A stretch of 33,002 nt of DNA from Planctomycetaceae bacterium (GTDB lineage: Bacteria; Planctomycetota; Planctomycetia; Pirellulales; Thermoguttaceae). A model generated the notes under the pieces. That model did no database searches. It was not told the origin of the DNA and worked only from the letters and a program-made list of their open reading frames with translations. A program made the position numbers and the translations under genes. The stretch is taken from positions 1-33,002 of the forward strand of contig JAJFUI010000263.1 of NCBI GenBank assembly GCA_021372555.1. Reading direction: 5' to 3'. Of the stretch, positions 15,542 through 22,739 are shown in pieces; the first letter of the stretch is position 1; the number at the start of each line of letters is the position of its first letter.

Positions 15542-16435
15542 ATGCAAATCGCCGTCACGGGAGCCTACGGCCAGTTGGGAGGCGAGCTGTGCCGACAGCT
15601 CGGCGCGAACGCCATTCCGCTGGATATTGACACTCTCGATCTTACCGATCGGGACGCGGTGCTGCGGCGAATGCTCGCGCTGAAGCCGGCGGCCATCATC
15701 AATTGCGCCGCTTACACGCAGGTCGACAAGGCAGAGAAGGACGCCGAGCGATGCCGAGCGGTAAACGCCGCGGCGGTCGAGCATCTGGTGCGAGCCTGCG
15801 AGCGTCTCGACTGCCCACTGGTGCAGATCAGCACCGATTATGTGTTCGGTGCGCTGCCGAGCAAGCTGCGGCCATGGCGAGAGGACGACCCGACGACCCC
15901 GCAAGGGGTTTATGCTCGTACGAAGCTGGAAGGCGAGCAGGCGGCGGCCGCATATCCGAAGCACTGGATTGTACGGACTTGCGGACTGTATGCGAGGCCG
16001 TCCGACACGCGGGCGGCGAACTTTGTGCGAACGATGCTCCGATTGGGCGCCGAGCGGCCGGAACTCCGCGTGGTAGCCGATCAGCATTGCACGCCGACCT
16101 ATGTGCCCCACTTGGCGCGAGCGATATTGTTCTTGGTTGGGCACTCAGAAAGTGGGGACAGTCTCCCTTCGCAGCGTTGGGGAATCTATCACGTGACGAA
16201 CACCGGCGAAACGACGTGGCACGAGTTCGCCACGGAGATCTTCCGTTTGGCGGAACTGCCGGTCGCCGTGCGTCCGATAACCACCGGCGAATATGGGGCG
16301 CCGTCGCCACGGCCGGCATACAGTGTGCTGGATACCGGCGCTTATCATCGGCTCGGCGGGCCCGCTATGCCCGATTGGAAAGACGCGTTGGCCGAATACT
16401 TCCGGGAACTGCGAGGAGCGGGAAATGGAAATTGA
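15542..16435 (+). CDS. rfbD: dTDP-4-dehydrorhamnose reductase
   Basis: The enzyme makes dTDP-L-rhamnose from the 4-keto sugar with NAD(P)H, the last step of the rhamnose pathway for surface polysaccharide. The 297 residues show TGAYGQLG (6-13), NCAAYTQVDKAE (54-65), STDYVFG (97-103), the catalytic Y124-x-x-x-K128 (YARTK) and CTPTYVPHLA (183-192). Residues about 201-212 (HSESGDSLPSQR) look inserted, and the DNA there resembles a dispersed planctomycete repeat. ATG 15542 places the Rossmann strand MQIAVTGAYG at the N-terminus; GGAGAG lies 10 or so bases upstream. The SDR gene downstream overlaps by 11 bases. The other rfb genes are not in the window. Confidence 0.92.
   Translation: MQIAVTGAYGQLGGELCRQLGANAIPLDIDTLDLTDRDAVLRRMLALKPAAIINCAAYTQVDKAEKDAERCRAVNAAAVEHLVRACERLDCPLVQISTDYVFGALPSKLRPWREDDPTTPQGVYARTKLEGEQAAAAYPKHWIVRTCGLYARPSDTRAANFVRTMLRLGAERPELRVVADQHCTPTYVPHLARAILFLVGHSESGDSLPSQRWGIYHVTNTGETTWHEFATEIFRLAELPVAVRPITTGEYGAPSPRPAYSVLDTGAYHRLGGPAMPDWKDALAEYFRELRGAGNGN
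16147..16176. repeat. dispersed-repeat-like insert in the rfbD-like gene
   Basis: The segment AGAAAGTGGGGACAGTCTCC and the following CTTC contain imperfect arms GGGGAC and GTCTCCC. In another frame it reads RKWGQSPF, a peptide I recall as a hallmark of a repeat spread through planctomycete genomes. It stays in frame within rfbD. Confidence 0.6.
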
Positions 16436-17189
16436 AAACCGTGCCTTGAAGGTCGCACTGGTCACCGGCAGCGGAAAGCGGCGGGTGGGTAACGCGGTTG
16501 CTCAGGCGCTGGCCGAGCGGGGCTACGCCGTGGCCCTCCATTACCATCGTTCGGCCGACGAAGCGGCGGAGACGGTGCGGCAGTTGCAGCAGCAGGGCGT
16601 CCGCGCGGCCGCTTTTCAAGCTGACCTCGCCCAGGAAACCGAAGTAGATCGGCTCTTCGACCACGTGCACGAGACCTTTGGCCGGCTCGACGTGCTCGTG
16701 ACCGCCGCCGCCGTCTGGGAGCACAAGCCGCTCGAGGAAGTATCGGCCGACGACGTCCGACGGCAGTTTGAGATCAACACGCTCGGCACGTTCCTCTGCT
16801 GCCGGCGTGCTGGCTTGATCATGGCCAAGCAGCGGGAAGGGGGCGTGATCGTCACCATTGGCGATTGGGCCACCTCGCGTCCGTACCTGGGCTACTCAGC
16901 CTATTTCGCCAGCAAGGGAGCGATCCCCACAATCACCCGCAGTCTGGCCGTCGAACTTGCCCAGCGCAACACGGCGGTGCGGGCAAACTGCATTCTGCCC
17001 GGGCCGGTGATGCTGCCGGAGCACCTTTCGGAGCACGAAGTGAAAGGGGCGGTGGCCGGCACACTTTTGAAGCGTGCGGGGCGGCCGGAGAACGTCGCCC
17101 AAGCGGTGCTGTTTTTGGTCGAGAACGACTACGTCACCGGCGTTTGTCTTCCGGTGGACGGCGGCCGCACCATCGCCGGCGGGCCGTGA
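16425..17189 (+). CDS. short-chain dehydrogenase, pteridine-reductase-like
   Basis: The 254-residue SDR binds NADP(H). The N-terminal motif is TGSGKRRVG (14-22), with Arg where ordinary SDRs have Gly, followed by HYHRS (39-43), as in pteridine reductases. The catalytic region has Y160-x-x-x-K164, and an Asp (D147, in IGDWA) stands 13 residues before the Tyr where most SDRs have Ser. PTR1 of trypanosomatids has this same Asp spacing, so reduction of folate or biopterin is plausible. The C-terminus has LPGPVMLP and VTGVCLPVDGG, typical of FabG-like SDRs. ATG 16425 has AGGAG 6 bases upstream and overlaps the rfbD-like gene by 11 bases. A generic SDR on another substrate is the alternative. Confidence 0.85.
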   Translation: MEIENRALKVALVTGSGKRRVGNAVAQALAERGYAVALHYHRSADEAAETVRQLQQQGVRAAAFQADLAQETEVDRLFDHVHETFGRLDVLVTAAAVWEHKPLEEVSADDVRRQFEINTLGTFLCCRRAGLIMAKQREGGVIVTIGDWATSRPYLGYSAYFASKGAIPTITRSLAVELAQRNTAVRANCILPGPVMLPEHLSEHEVKGAVAGTLLKRAGRPENVAQAVLFLVENDYVTGVCLPVDGGRTIAGGP

Positions 17190-17213
17190 ACGGGAAAAGT
17201 GGGCTGGAAAGCG

Positions 17214-17240
17214 AAAAAGCCGCACTCAATCGCGGCTTTT
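17214..17240 (+). terminator. terminator after the SDR gene
   Basis: AAAAGCCGC (17215-17223) and GCGGCTTTT (17232-17240) are perfect 9-bp arms with an 8-base loop. It lies 25 bp past the stop and could act in both directions. Confidence 0.7.
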
Positions 17241-17252
17241 CCGGCCCTCATC

Positions 17253-17296
17253 AGTGGACAGGGTGAGAGTCGCACTCACGACACGCGGATTTTCAG
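17253..17296 (-). repeat. 44-bp direct repeat of the tRNA-Phe 3' half (distal attachment site)
   Basis: These 44 bp are identical to 19638-19681, which is the tRNA-Phe 3' half from the anticodon loop to two bases past the 3' end. The D-arm and acceptor 5' strand are absent, so this is no tRNA gene. The identity ends inside a palindrome, GATTTTCAGAAAATC (17288-17302). A tRNA 3' half repeated in direct orientation is the signature of tyrosine-recombinase integration. Confidence 0.88.
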
Positions 17297-17548
17297 AAAA
17301 TCTGGCGGACTCTAAAAACAACCCTCTTTTCCCGGGACTTCGGGCGATTTTGCAACTTGCGGCGTTTTTTCGCACGTCGTCTTAAGCGATAGCCGATGAT
17401 TGAAAGGTCGCCCAGTCTTTTAGGTTAGACGCTATCTCTTCGGAAAAGCCAGAGACGTGTGGTCGGGCGCGAGCATCACGCGGTTTGCGCGGGCGCTCGG
17501 TCGCGGATTCTACCACCGCATGAACTCGTTGGTGTTGGACGTGCTGCC
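17297..17548. other. left arm of the element, no gene seen
   Basis: This non-coding arm next to the distal repeat includes half of the palindrome at the repeat end, a CCCG/CGGG hairpin near 17332-17346 and AT-richer stretches. It may hold integrase arm-binding sites. No product was recognised. Confidence 0.45.
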
Positions 17549-17924
17549 ATGATTCGCTATTTGGCGATGGCTCATATCGGGTTCGGTTTGCTGGTATCTG
17601 CGGCAGCGGCGGGGACGACAGTCCTCGACTTCAAGGATTTGCCAATCCAGTATTGTGGCGCGCATGTTGCCGCGCTCCACGGACGCCCTGGTCGGTGCGC
17701 GATCTGCCGCGTTTCAAGGCACTCCGCCGAACACTCGTATTCGATTCAATGGCTACGATTCTTCGGCGTACCTCGCTGAACAATCGGCCTACGTGACACT
17801 GTCGTCCACGCCGCAATACCTTTCGGCCATTCTTCTCCGTCGATCACATCCGAGTGGAGATAGTGGCGAACTTTACGTGATGGATGACCTCACTGTTTCC
17901 AGTAACCGGAGGGGGACACAATGA
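17549..17924 (+). pseudogene. frameshifted remnant of a secreted protein
   Basis: The frame from ATG 17549 gives a signal peptide (MIRYLAMAHIGFGLLVSAAA) followed by TTVLDFKDLP, then runs into unlikely sequence and stops at 17779. A second frame, open to 17924, supplies a plausible continuation: TPPNTRIRFNGYDSSAYLAE, then GELYVMDDLTVS, which resembles the last strands of planctomycete secreted beta-sandwich proteins. The two pieces fit one gene broken by a shift between about 17640 and 17735. The expected PEP-CTERM tail is missing. The remnant overlaps the start of the next gene by four bases. It belongs to the cargo of the tRNA-Phe element. Confidence 0.55.
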
Positions 17925-19165
17925 AAACGACCATCATCAGCGCACGATTGACCGCAGCGCTATTGTTCATGGCCTTCACTGCCAACGCGGTGGACGCCTC
18001 CGTTACGTTCACACGCGTGGCCGACACACACACTATCATTCCCGCTGGCCAGTGGAGCGGACAGCCGTTTACCGCTTTTGTCGGCTCGGCAGACGTTCCC
18101 CCTGCTATCGACAACGGCAACGTAATGTTTCTTGGCACGCGGACACCGAACTATGCCGAGGGTGTGTACAAGTGGGAGAATGGAACCGTTAGTCTGATTG
18201 CCGATCCATCAACACCGCGTCCCGGCGGCGGGTCCTTCAGTGCATTCAAGCTACCCTCCGTTCAAGGCGGCACCTACGCTTTCTCGACCTACGATAACAT
18301 CTATTGCACGTCTGGCGGCACGCTGACCTCCGCGTTTGGTTCCCTCAGTCTTTCCGGGCCCGGTCGTCCATCAGTTGACGGCAATAGCGTATGGTTTTAC
18401 GGCGAAGCGGGTTCGAGCGGGAGCATCTACCGTTGGAACAATGGTTCTGCAGTTGCCGTGATCTCTCCAGGTCAGCCAATGCCTGGCGCCGCGGGATTAC
18501 CTTTCACCGAATTCGGCCTGGACGTCATCGCCGGGCAGGGGAATGTTGCGTTCTATGGGGCCAACGAACGCCGTTGCGGCCTCTACAAGTATGCCGACAA
18601 CTCGGTGCAGTTGGTTGCAGACACGCACACGTCGACATTCGATCGATTTTTATGCAACTACACCGCTTATGACGGACAAACGCTTGGGTTTCTGGCGCAC
18701 GACGTGCTTCGCGGCTGGGGCCTCTTCCTTCAGCGGAACGGCGAACTTGAGACCGTGCTCGTCGAAGGACAAGCCGCGCCGGGAGGTGGCAACTTCCAGC
18801 TCGGCGGCTACTACGGCAGTGACATCGCAACCGGCAGCCTCCGCACCTCCATAGACGCCGGACACATTGCTTTTTCATCGTTTGTCAGCGAGGGTTCCAC
18901 CACAACTTATGGCATCTACACGGACCTGGATGGGGAACTGAAGCGACTTATTGGCAGCGGCGACAAGCTCTTTGGAGAGACCGTTGATATCGTAAGAATT
19001 GGCGAGGAAGGCCTGAGCGGAAACCAGATAGCATTCCTGGCCCACTTTACCGACGGCAACGAGGGTATTTTTGTTGCCACGGTGCCCGAGCCCTCCACCT
19101 TCGTCCTGCTCGGCGTTGGTGTCCTCAGCCTGTTCGGCTACGCTTGGGGACGACGGCGGGCGTGA
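17921..19165 (+). CDS. PEP-CTERM protein with repeated beta-propeller-like strands (DUF7453-like)
   Basis: The 414-residue secreted protein starts at ATG 17921 after a strong GGAGGGGG ribosome binding site. The signal peptide is about residues 8-26 (LTAALLFMAFTANAVDA). The body repeats a unit of the kind ADTHTIIPAGQWSGQPFTAF, then IDNGNVMFLG and GVYKWENGTVSLIADP, three to four times, as in the family I recall as DUF7453. The C-terminus is a PEP-CTERM tail (PEPST at 389, hydrophobic FVLLGVGVLSLFGYAWG, RRRA). It is likely displayed at the cell envelope after exosortase processing. It is the only intact gene inside the tRNA-Phe element. The family name is from memory; the tail and export are clear. 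Confidence 0.85.
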   Translation: MKTTIISARLTAALLFMAFTANAVDASVTFTRVADTHTIIPAGQWSGQPFTAFVGSADVPPAIDNGNVMFLGTRTPNYAEGVYKWENGTVSLIADPSTPRPGGGSFSAFKLPSVQGGTYAFSTYDNIYCTSGGTLTSAFGSLSLSGPGRPSVDGNSVWFYGEAGSSGSIYRWNNGSAVAVISPGQPMPGAAGLPFTEFGLDVIAGQGNVAFYGANERRCGLYKYADNSVQLVADTHTSTFDRFLCNYTAYDGQTLGFLAHDVLRGWGLFLQRNGELETVLVEGQAAPGGGNFQLGGYYGSDIATGSLRTSIDAGHIAFSSFVSEGSTTTYGIYTDLDGELKRLIGSGDKLFGETVDIVRIGEEGLSGNQIAFLAHFTDGNEGIFVATVPEPSTFVLLGVGVLSLFGYAWGRRRA

Positions 19166-19216
19166 GGTTACGACTTCACTTCGATTCAAGAAGGCCCTGT
19201 TGGTGTTCCGGCCTGA

Positions 19217-19524
19217 CTATGTTCGATTGGCGTCAGCTTGAACCGATCTAGCGACCGAGCGAGCCGGCCATCCTTGCGATAGTAGCCCTTGGCGAATGTC
19301 CAATAGGCGACCGCCAGCTTGGCGACGGTGAGGATCAGTGCCGCGAAGGGAGGCTGGGAGGCAACGCCCGGCCGCCAGCCATTCGCCGATTAGCCGGTTG
19401 TACGCGGCTTTGCTGCCGCGGTCTTCCAAGTGCCGAGATAGTGGTCCTTGCCGTTGAGCGTGACCACGGCTTGTCCTGTAGGCTTGTGACGACGGCACTT
19501 CGGCACGCGAAGAGACTTCGACAT
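19217..19524 (-). pseudogene. truncated, frameshifted tyrosine recombinase (phage-type integrase) N-terminus
   Basis: The minus strand from ATG 19524, with a good GGAGG site, reads MSKSLRVPKCRRHKPTGQ, then AVVTLNGKDHYLGTW. This is the N-terminus I know from planctomycete integrases. A one-base shift near 19410-19425 moves the frame, where AAYNRLIGEWLAAGR follows. A second shift near 19335-19350 leads to LTVAKLAVAYWTFAKGYYRK and GRLARSLDRFKL. Together these form the arm-binding and start of the core-binding region. Homology ends at about 19231, and the catalytic domain with its R-H-R-Y residues is absent. The start lies 115 bp from the tRNA-Phe 3' end, as for an integrase beside its attachment site. 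Confidence 0.75.
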
Positions 19525-19546
19525 AGCGACCTCCGATTTCCAGAAT

Positions 19547-19561
19547 CCGGTAGTCTACCGG
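19547..19561. promoter_or_regulatory. perfect 15-bp dyad upstream of the integrase remnant
   Basis: CCGGTAG (19547-19553) and CTACCGG (19555-19561) flank one base. It lies 22 bp upstream of the integrase ATG, so it may be an operator of the integrase or an integrase arm site. Confidence 0.4.
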
Positions 19562-19637
19562 GTTCTCGGGAAACTGCGGGCCGCGCTGTCGACCGCCGAC
19601 AGGTATCGCAACTTCAGATTCGGCGCGATTTACAACG

Positions 19638-19712
<75 letters not shown>

Positions 19713-19713
19713 G

Positions 19714-19738
19714 TTTGCCCCATCTCAATTGGGGCAAA
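19714..19738 (-). other. hairpin in the tRNA-Phe 5' leader
   Basis: TTTGCCCCA (19714-19722) and TGGGGCAAA (19730-19738) are perfect 9-bp arms with a 7-base loop. The stem ends one base before the mature tRNA 5' end, between promoter and tRNA. Confidence 0.6.
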
Positions 19739-19745
19739 GCTCCCT

Positions 19746-19773
19746 AGTATACATTCCGGCCACTGATTGTCAA
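19746..19773 (-). promoter_or_regulatory. strong sigma-70-type promoter of tRNA-Phe
   Basis: On the minus strand a perfect -35 TTGACA (19773-19768) and TATACT -10 (19751-19746) are 16 bp apart, about 34 bp before the tRNA. Confidence 0.75.
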
Positions 19774-20158
19774 TTCGTGCAGCCGGCGGGGGTGCAGTAA
19801 CGGATTATGGCCGTTGTCGAGTGAGGCTGGGGGATGATGGTCATCGGCGCGAGATCAACGTCGCCGTGCCGGCGACGGCTAAACGCGGCATGTTTTTCCG
19901 TTTTGACCACAAGAAATCGCTGCGTCCAGCCGGGCAATGCCGTAAAGGGCGATGCGAGGCAGGGCCGCAAAACCATTCACGCGATGGGGTAGGGCGCTGC
20001 GATCAACGGCGAGTGCCGGTTGCCCGATAGGTGAGGTTCCGCGGTGGTTGGCGGCTGGGGGCGGTTGGCTTACAATATCGGCCTTGCAAGTCACCGCAGT
20101 GCGTGAAAGGCACTGGAAACACGGCTGGTGTAACTCCCGCCGACAACGAAGACATCGT
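19774..20158. other. intergenic region between the tRNA-Phe promoter and tmk
   Basis: No gene is supported here. The tmk promoter-like pair lies at 20048-20076. The rest holds only short frames without ribosome binding sites. Confidence 0.5.
20048..20076 (+). promoter_or_regulatory. candidate promoter for tmk-holB
   Basis: TTGGCG (20048-20053) and TACAAT (20071-20076) with a 17-bp spacer lie about 80 bp before the tmk ATG. Confidence 0.4.
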
Positions 20159-20761
20159 ATGTTTCTCTCCATTGACGGCGGCGACGGCACCGGAAAGTCG
20201 ACGCAGCTTGAACTGCTGGCCGCTTGGCTTCGCGCCCAGGGGCACGAAGTGCTTACGTGCCGCGATCCGGGCAGCACACCGCTGGGCGAGGCTGTTCGGC
20301 ATCTGCTACTGGACCGGCACGACCTGTCGATCCATCGCCGCAGCGAAATGCTGCTCTATATGGCGGCGCGGACGCAGATGGTCGAAGAGTTGATCCGCCC
20401 GGCGTTGCAGTCGGGGAAGTCGGTGATCAGCGACCGCTACCTGTTGGCCAACGTGGTGTACCAAGGGCACGCCGGAGGGCTAGACCCTACGATGTTGTGG
20501 GAGGTTGGCGGGATTGCCACCGGGGGGCTAACGCCCGATCTCACTATTGTGCTGGATGTGCCGGCCGAGGTGGCAGCGGCGAGGCTCACGCGTCCTTTGG
20601 ACCGCATGGAACAGCAAGGCAGCGAGTTTCACGCCCGGGTGCGCCAGGGTTTTCTGACGGAGGCGGCCCGGTCTCCCGACCGAATCGTCGTCGTCGACGC
20701 GAGCGGCCCGGTGGAGGAAGTGCAGGGAAACATTCGAAGCGTCGTGAAGAACTGGCGATAG
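20159..20761 (+). CDS. tmk: thymidylate kinase
   Basis: Tmk phosphorylates dTMP to dTDP with ATP in the cytosol, an essential step in dTTP supply. The 200 residues match the family length. The P-loop is GGDGTGKST (7-15); CRDPGSTPLGEAVR is the motif after the second strand; SDRYLLANVVYQGHAGGLD carries the DRY-type motif; and the lid segment is RPLDRMEQQGSEFHARVR. I chose ATG 20159 because FLSIDGGDGTGKS then begins the protein; the frame is open upstream. No clear Shine-Dalgarno sequence is present. holB follows after 52 bp, the common tmk-holB order. Confidence 0.95.
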   Translation: MFLSIDGGDGTGKSTQLELLAAWLRAQGHEVLTCRDPGSTPLGEAVRHLLLDRHDLSIHRRSEMLLYMAARTQMVEELIRPALQSGKSVISDRYLLANVVYQGHAGGLDPTMLWEVGGIATGGLTPDLTIVLDVPAEVAAARLTRPLDRMEQQGSEFHARVRQGFLTEAARSPDRIVVVDASGPVEEVQGNIRSVVKNWR

Positions 20762-20813
20762 CGCTGGCGTTTCATTCATCAATCAACAATCGGTAAATCA
20801 CCAATCCTTTTCC

Positions 20814-21872
20814 ATGTCCTGGCACGGGATCGAGGGACACGACGAAGTGGTCGAGGAGTTTCGTCGGGCGCTCCGTCGGGGCCGGCTGGCGAGCAGTTTC
20901 TTGTTCGCCGGGCCAGCCGGCATCGGCAAACGGACGTTCGCGTTGAAGCTCGCGCAGGCGATGCTTTGCCAAGCGAGGCCGGAAGACGCGTTGGATCCGT
21001 GCGGCCAGTGCCCTTCCTGCGTGCAGGCGGCGGCTGGCACGCATCCCGACATCGCCATGGTGGCCAAGCCGGCAGACAGGGCGTTCATTCCGCTGGAACT
21101 GCTGATCGGCGAGCGGGAGCACCGACGTCGTGAAGGATTGTGCCACGAAATCGGATTGCGGCCTTACCTTGGCGGTCGAAAGATCGCGTTGATTGACGAT
21201 GCCGATTATCTGAACGCAGAGGCGGCCAACGCATTGCTCAAGACGTTGGAGGAGCCGCCGCCGCAATCGGTGCTGATCCTCATCGGCACGACGCCGGCCA
21301 AACAGTTGCCAACAATCCGGTCGCGTTGCCAACTGATCCGGTTTCGGCCGCTTCCGACGGAGGTCGTCAGCCGCCTGTTGGTGGCGAAGGGGCTTGTCGA
21401 GGATGGGACCGCGGCCGACAGGCTGGCGCAATATAGCGAGGGGAGCGTGCAGCGGGCGTTGGAGTTGTCCGACGCCGGGCTCTGGACCTTTCGCAACACG
21501 CTGTACCAGCGGCTTTCAGAGCCGATGCTCGACAGTGTTCGCCTCGCGCAAGGTGTCGCGACTTTCGTCGACGAGGCCGGCAAAGAGGCGTCGGCCCGGC
21601 GTGCCCGGCTGCGGCAAGTTGTCGCGTTTGCGGCGGATTTCTACAGGGAGTTGATGCGTGCTCAGTGCGGAAGCGCGCTGACGGCGGACAGAGAGCTTCG
21701 GGAACACGTTGACCGCGCGATGCAGCGAGGCCCCGGTGATCGGCAAGCCACGCTTGCGCGGTTAGACCGCTGCTTGGACGCCAGTGCCCAGATCGATCGC
21801 AACGCAAACCAGGCGACGCTCATCGAGTGCTGGATGGATGATCTGGCGCGCGGCGAATCGCCCGTCGGCTGA
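20814..21872 (+). CDS. holB: DNA polymerase III clamp-loader delta-prime subunit
   Basis: This is the AAA+ clamp-loader subunit that helps load the sliding clamp onto DNA. The 352 residues show a P-loop GPAGIGKRT (33-41) and zinc-binding cysteines at 52, 63, 66 and 69 (DPCGQCPSC). Also present are LIDDADYLNAEAANALLKTL (Walker-B-like, then the conserved LLKTLEEPP) and TIRSRC with the Ser-Arg-Cys motif. The C-terminal helical collar is less conserved. The start ATG 20814 has no Shine-Dalgarno sequence; its leader (20773-20810) is G-poor and made of CAATC-like units. It follows tmk. The convergent YjbQ-family gene ends 16 bp away. Confidence 0.93.
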   Translation: MSWHGIEGHDEVVEEFRRALRRGRLASSFLFAGPAGIGKRTFALKLAQAMLCQARPEDALDPCGQCPSCVQAAAGTHPDIAMVAKPADRAFIPLELLIGEREHRRREGLCHEIGLRPYLGGRKIALIDDADYLNAEAANALLKTLEEPPPQSVLILIGTTPAKQLPTIRSRCQLIRFRPLPTEVVSRLLVAKGLVEDGTAADRLAQYSEGSVQRALELSDAGLWTFRNTLYQRLSEPMLDSVRLAQGVATFVDEAGKEASARRARLRQVVAFAADFYRELMRAQCGSALTADRELREHVDRAMQRGPGDRQATLARLDRCLDASAQIDRNANQATLIECWMDDLARGESPVG

Positions 21873-21888
21873 GCCGGAGGACGCTCAA

Positions 21889-22338
21889 CTATTCGTCGTC
21901 CGCGTCTGGTTGCTCTTTCTTTTCACCCCAAACGGTCAGGACCAGTTTGCGCTGGCTGGCGTGGCGGCGATGTTCCCCGAGGCAGATTCCCTGCCAAGTG
22001 CCGAGGCAGAGCCGTCCGTCGTGGATTGGGACGGTAAGCGAGCAACCCAGCAAGGATGACTTCACGTGGCCAGGCATGTCATCGGGCCCCTCTTCGGCGT
22101 GGCGATACGGGTAGTCCTCGGGGGCGAGCGTGTCGAGCACCCGGTCCAGATCGCGGAGCACGTCTGGGTCGGCGTTTTCGTTTATCGAAAGTGAGGCCGA
22201 CGTGTGTTTTAGGAAGATGTGGAGCAGCCCGACGCGGAGTTCGGCGATCTCCGGCAGGGCCTGAAGCACGATGCCGGTGATGGAATGGCAGCCGCGGTGG
22301 AAGGCGGGGAGCGAGATTTCTCGGTGGAGCCAACTCAC
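21889..22338 (-). CDS. YjbQ/UPF0047 family protein
   Basis: The 149-residue protein belongs to a small conserved family (COG0432) for which a side activity in thiamine phosphate synthesis has been reported; the true role is open. Signatures are HTSASLSINEN (45-55), HAEEGPDDMPGHVK (80-93) and GTWQGICLGEH (113-123), whose histidines likely bind metal. I chose GTG 22338 (SWLHREISLPAFHRG), with GGAG about 9 bases upstream, because the family begins with this strand. A longer frame to 22446 would add a basic stretch with no family counterpart. It faces holB tail to tail. Confidence 0.88.
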   Translation of the reverse strand: MSWLHREISLPAFHRGCHSITGIVLQALPEIAELRVGLLHIFLKHTSASLSINENADPDVLRDLDRVLDTLAPEDYPYRHAEEGPDDMPGHVKSSLLGCSLTVPIHDGRLCLGTWQGICLGEHRRHASQRKLVLTVWGEKKEQPDADDE

Positions 22339-22422
22339 GGCGCGGTCTCCGGGTTTGCGTGGTCGCCGACAACCGGCGGCCGCTGTCAATGTACCGGCGA
22401 ACGTGGCGGCTGGAAAGGGTTT

Positions 22423-22451
22423 TTGCCCGGCCTCGAACATCGGCATAGAAT
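22423..22451 (+). promoter_or_regulatory. promoter very close to the small cysteine-rich gene
   Basis: TTGCCC (22423-22428) and TAGAAT (22446-22451) have a 17-bp spacer. The ATG is at 22458, so transcription would start at or near it, suggesting a leaderless mRNA. Confidence 0.45.
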
Positions 22452-22457
22452 GCGGTC

Positions 22458-22664
22458 ATGCCCTGCAAACATCTAACCGAGCTTTACGAGCTTTGCAAAA
22501 CGCACCGGCTGATGCTCAGCAGCACCGACCTGATCCGGATCATCTGCCCGGAGTGCGGGGTGGAAGACGTTTGCCCGTCGGTGCTATGTGAAGAGTATGA
22601 GGCGCGGCATCACGACGACACGGCCGCGGCGCAGGACGGGTCGTCACCGGCAGCCGATCAGTAG
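22458..22664 (+). CDS. small cysteine-rich protein, possible zinc ribbon
   Basis: The 68-residue protein has C-P-E-C at 30-33, C39 and C44, plus C3, H5 and C13 near the start (MPCKHLTELYELC). These could form one or two zinc sites. I recall similar short proteins in planctomycetes, but no named family. There is no Shine-Dalgarno sequence; a promoter-like pair lies 6 bases before the ATG. It is divergent from the YjbQ-family gene. The C-terminus is Ala/Asp-rich and looks disordered. The function is unknown; nucleic-acid or protein binding is a guess. Confidence 0.75.
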   Translation: MPCKHLTELYELCKTHRLMLSSTDLIRIICPECGVEDVCPSVLCEEYEARHHDDTAAAQDGSSPAADQ

Positions 22665-22711
22665 GCGGCCGCTCGCCGCGCTGCTTTCCGACGAAATTTT
22701 CGCCGAAATTC

Positions 22712-22739
22712 TTGACTATCGCTTTTTGTCATGGATAAT
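22712..22739 (+). promoter_or_regulatory. near-consensus promoter for the 71-residue protein
   Basis: TTGACT (22712-22717) and GATAAT (22734-22739), each 5 of 6 to consensus, have a 16-bp spacer. The surrounding DNA is AT-rich for this genome. The ATG is at 22811. Confidence 0.65.

Noticed and set aside
15365..16144. N-terminal extension of the antitoxin frame
   Set aside because: It runs antisense through the rfbD-like gene; the ribosome binding site, operator and family length fit ATG 15364.
17253..17296. Second tRNA-Phe gene
   Set aside because: Only the 3' half is present; the D-arm and 5' acceptor strand are missing, so it is an attachment-site copy.
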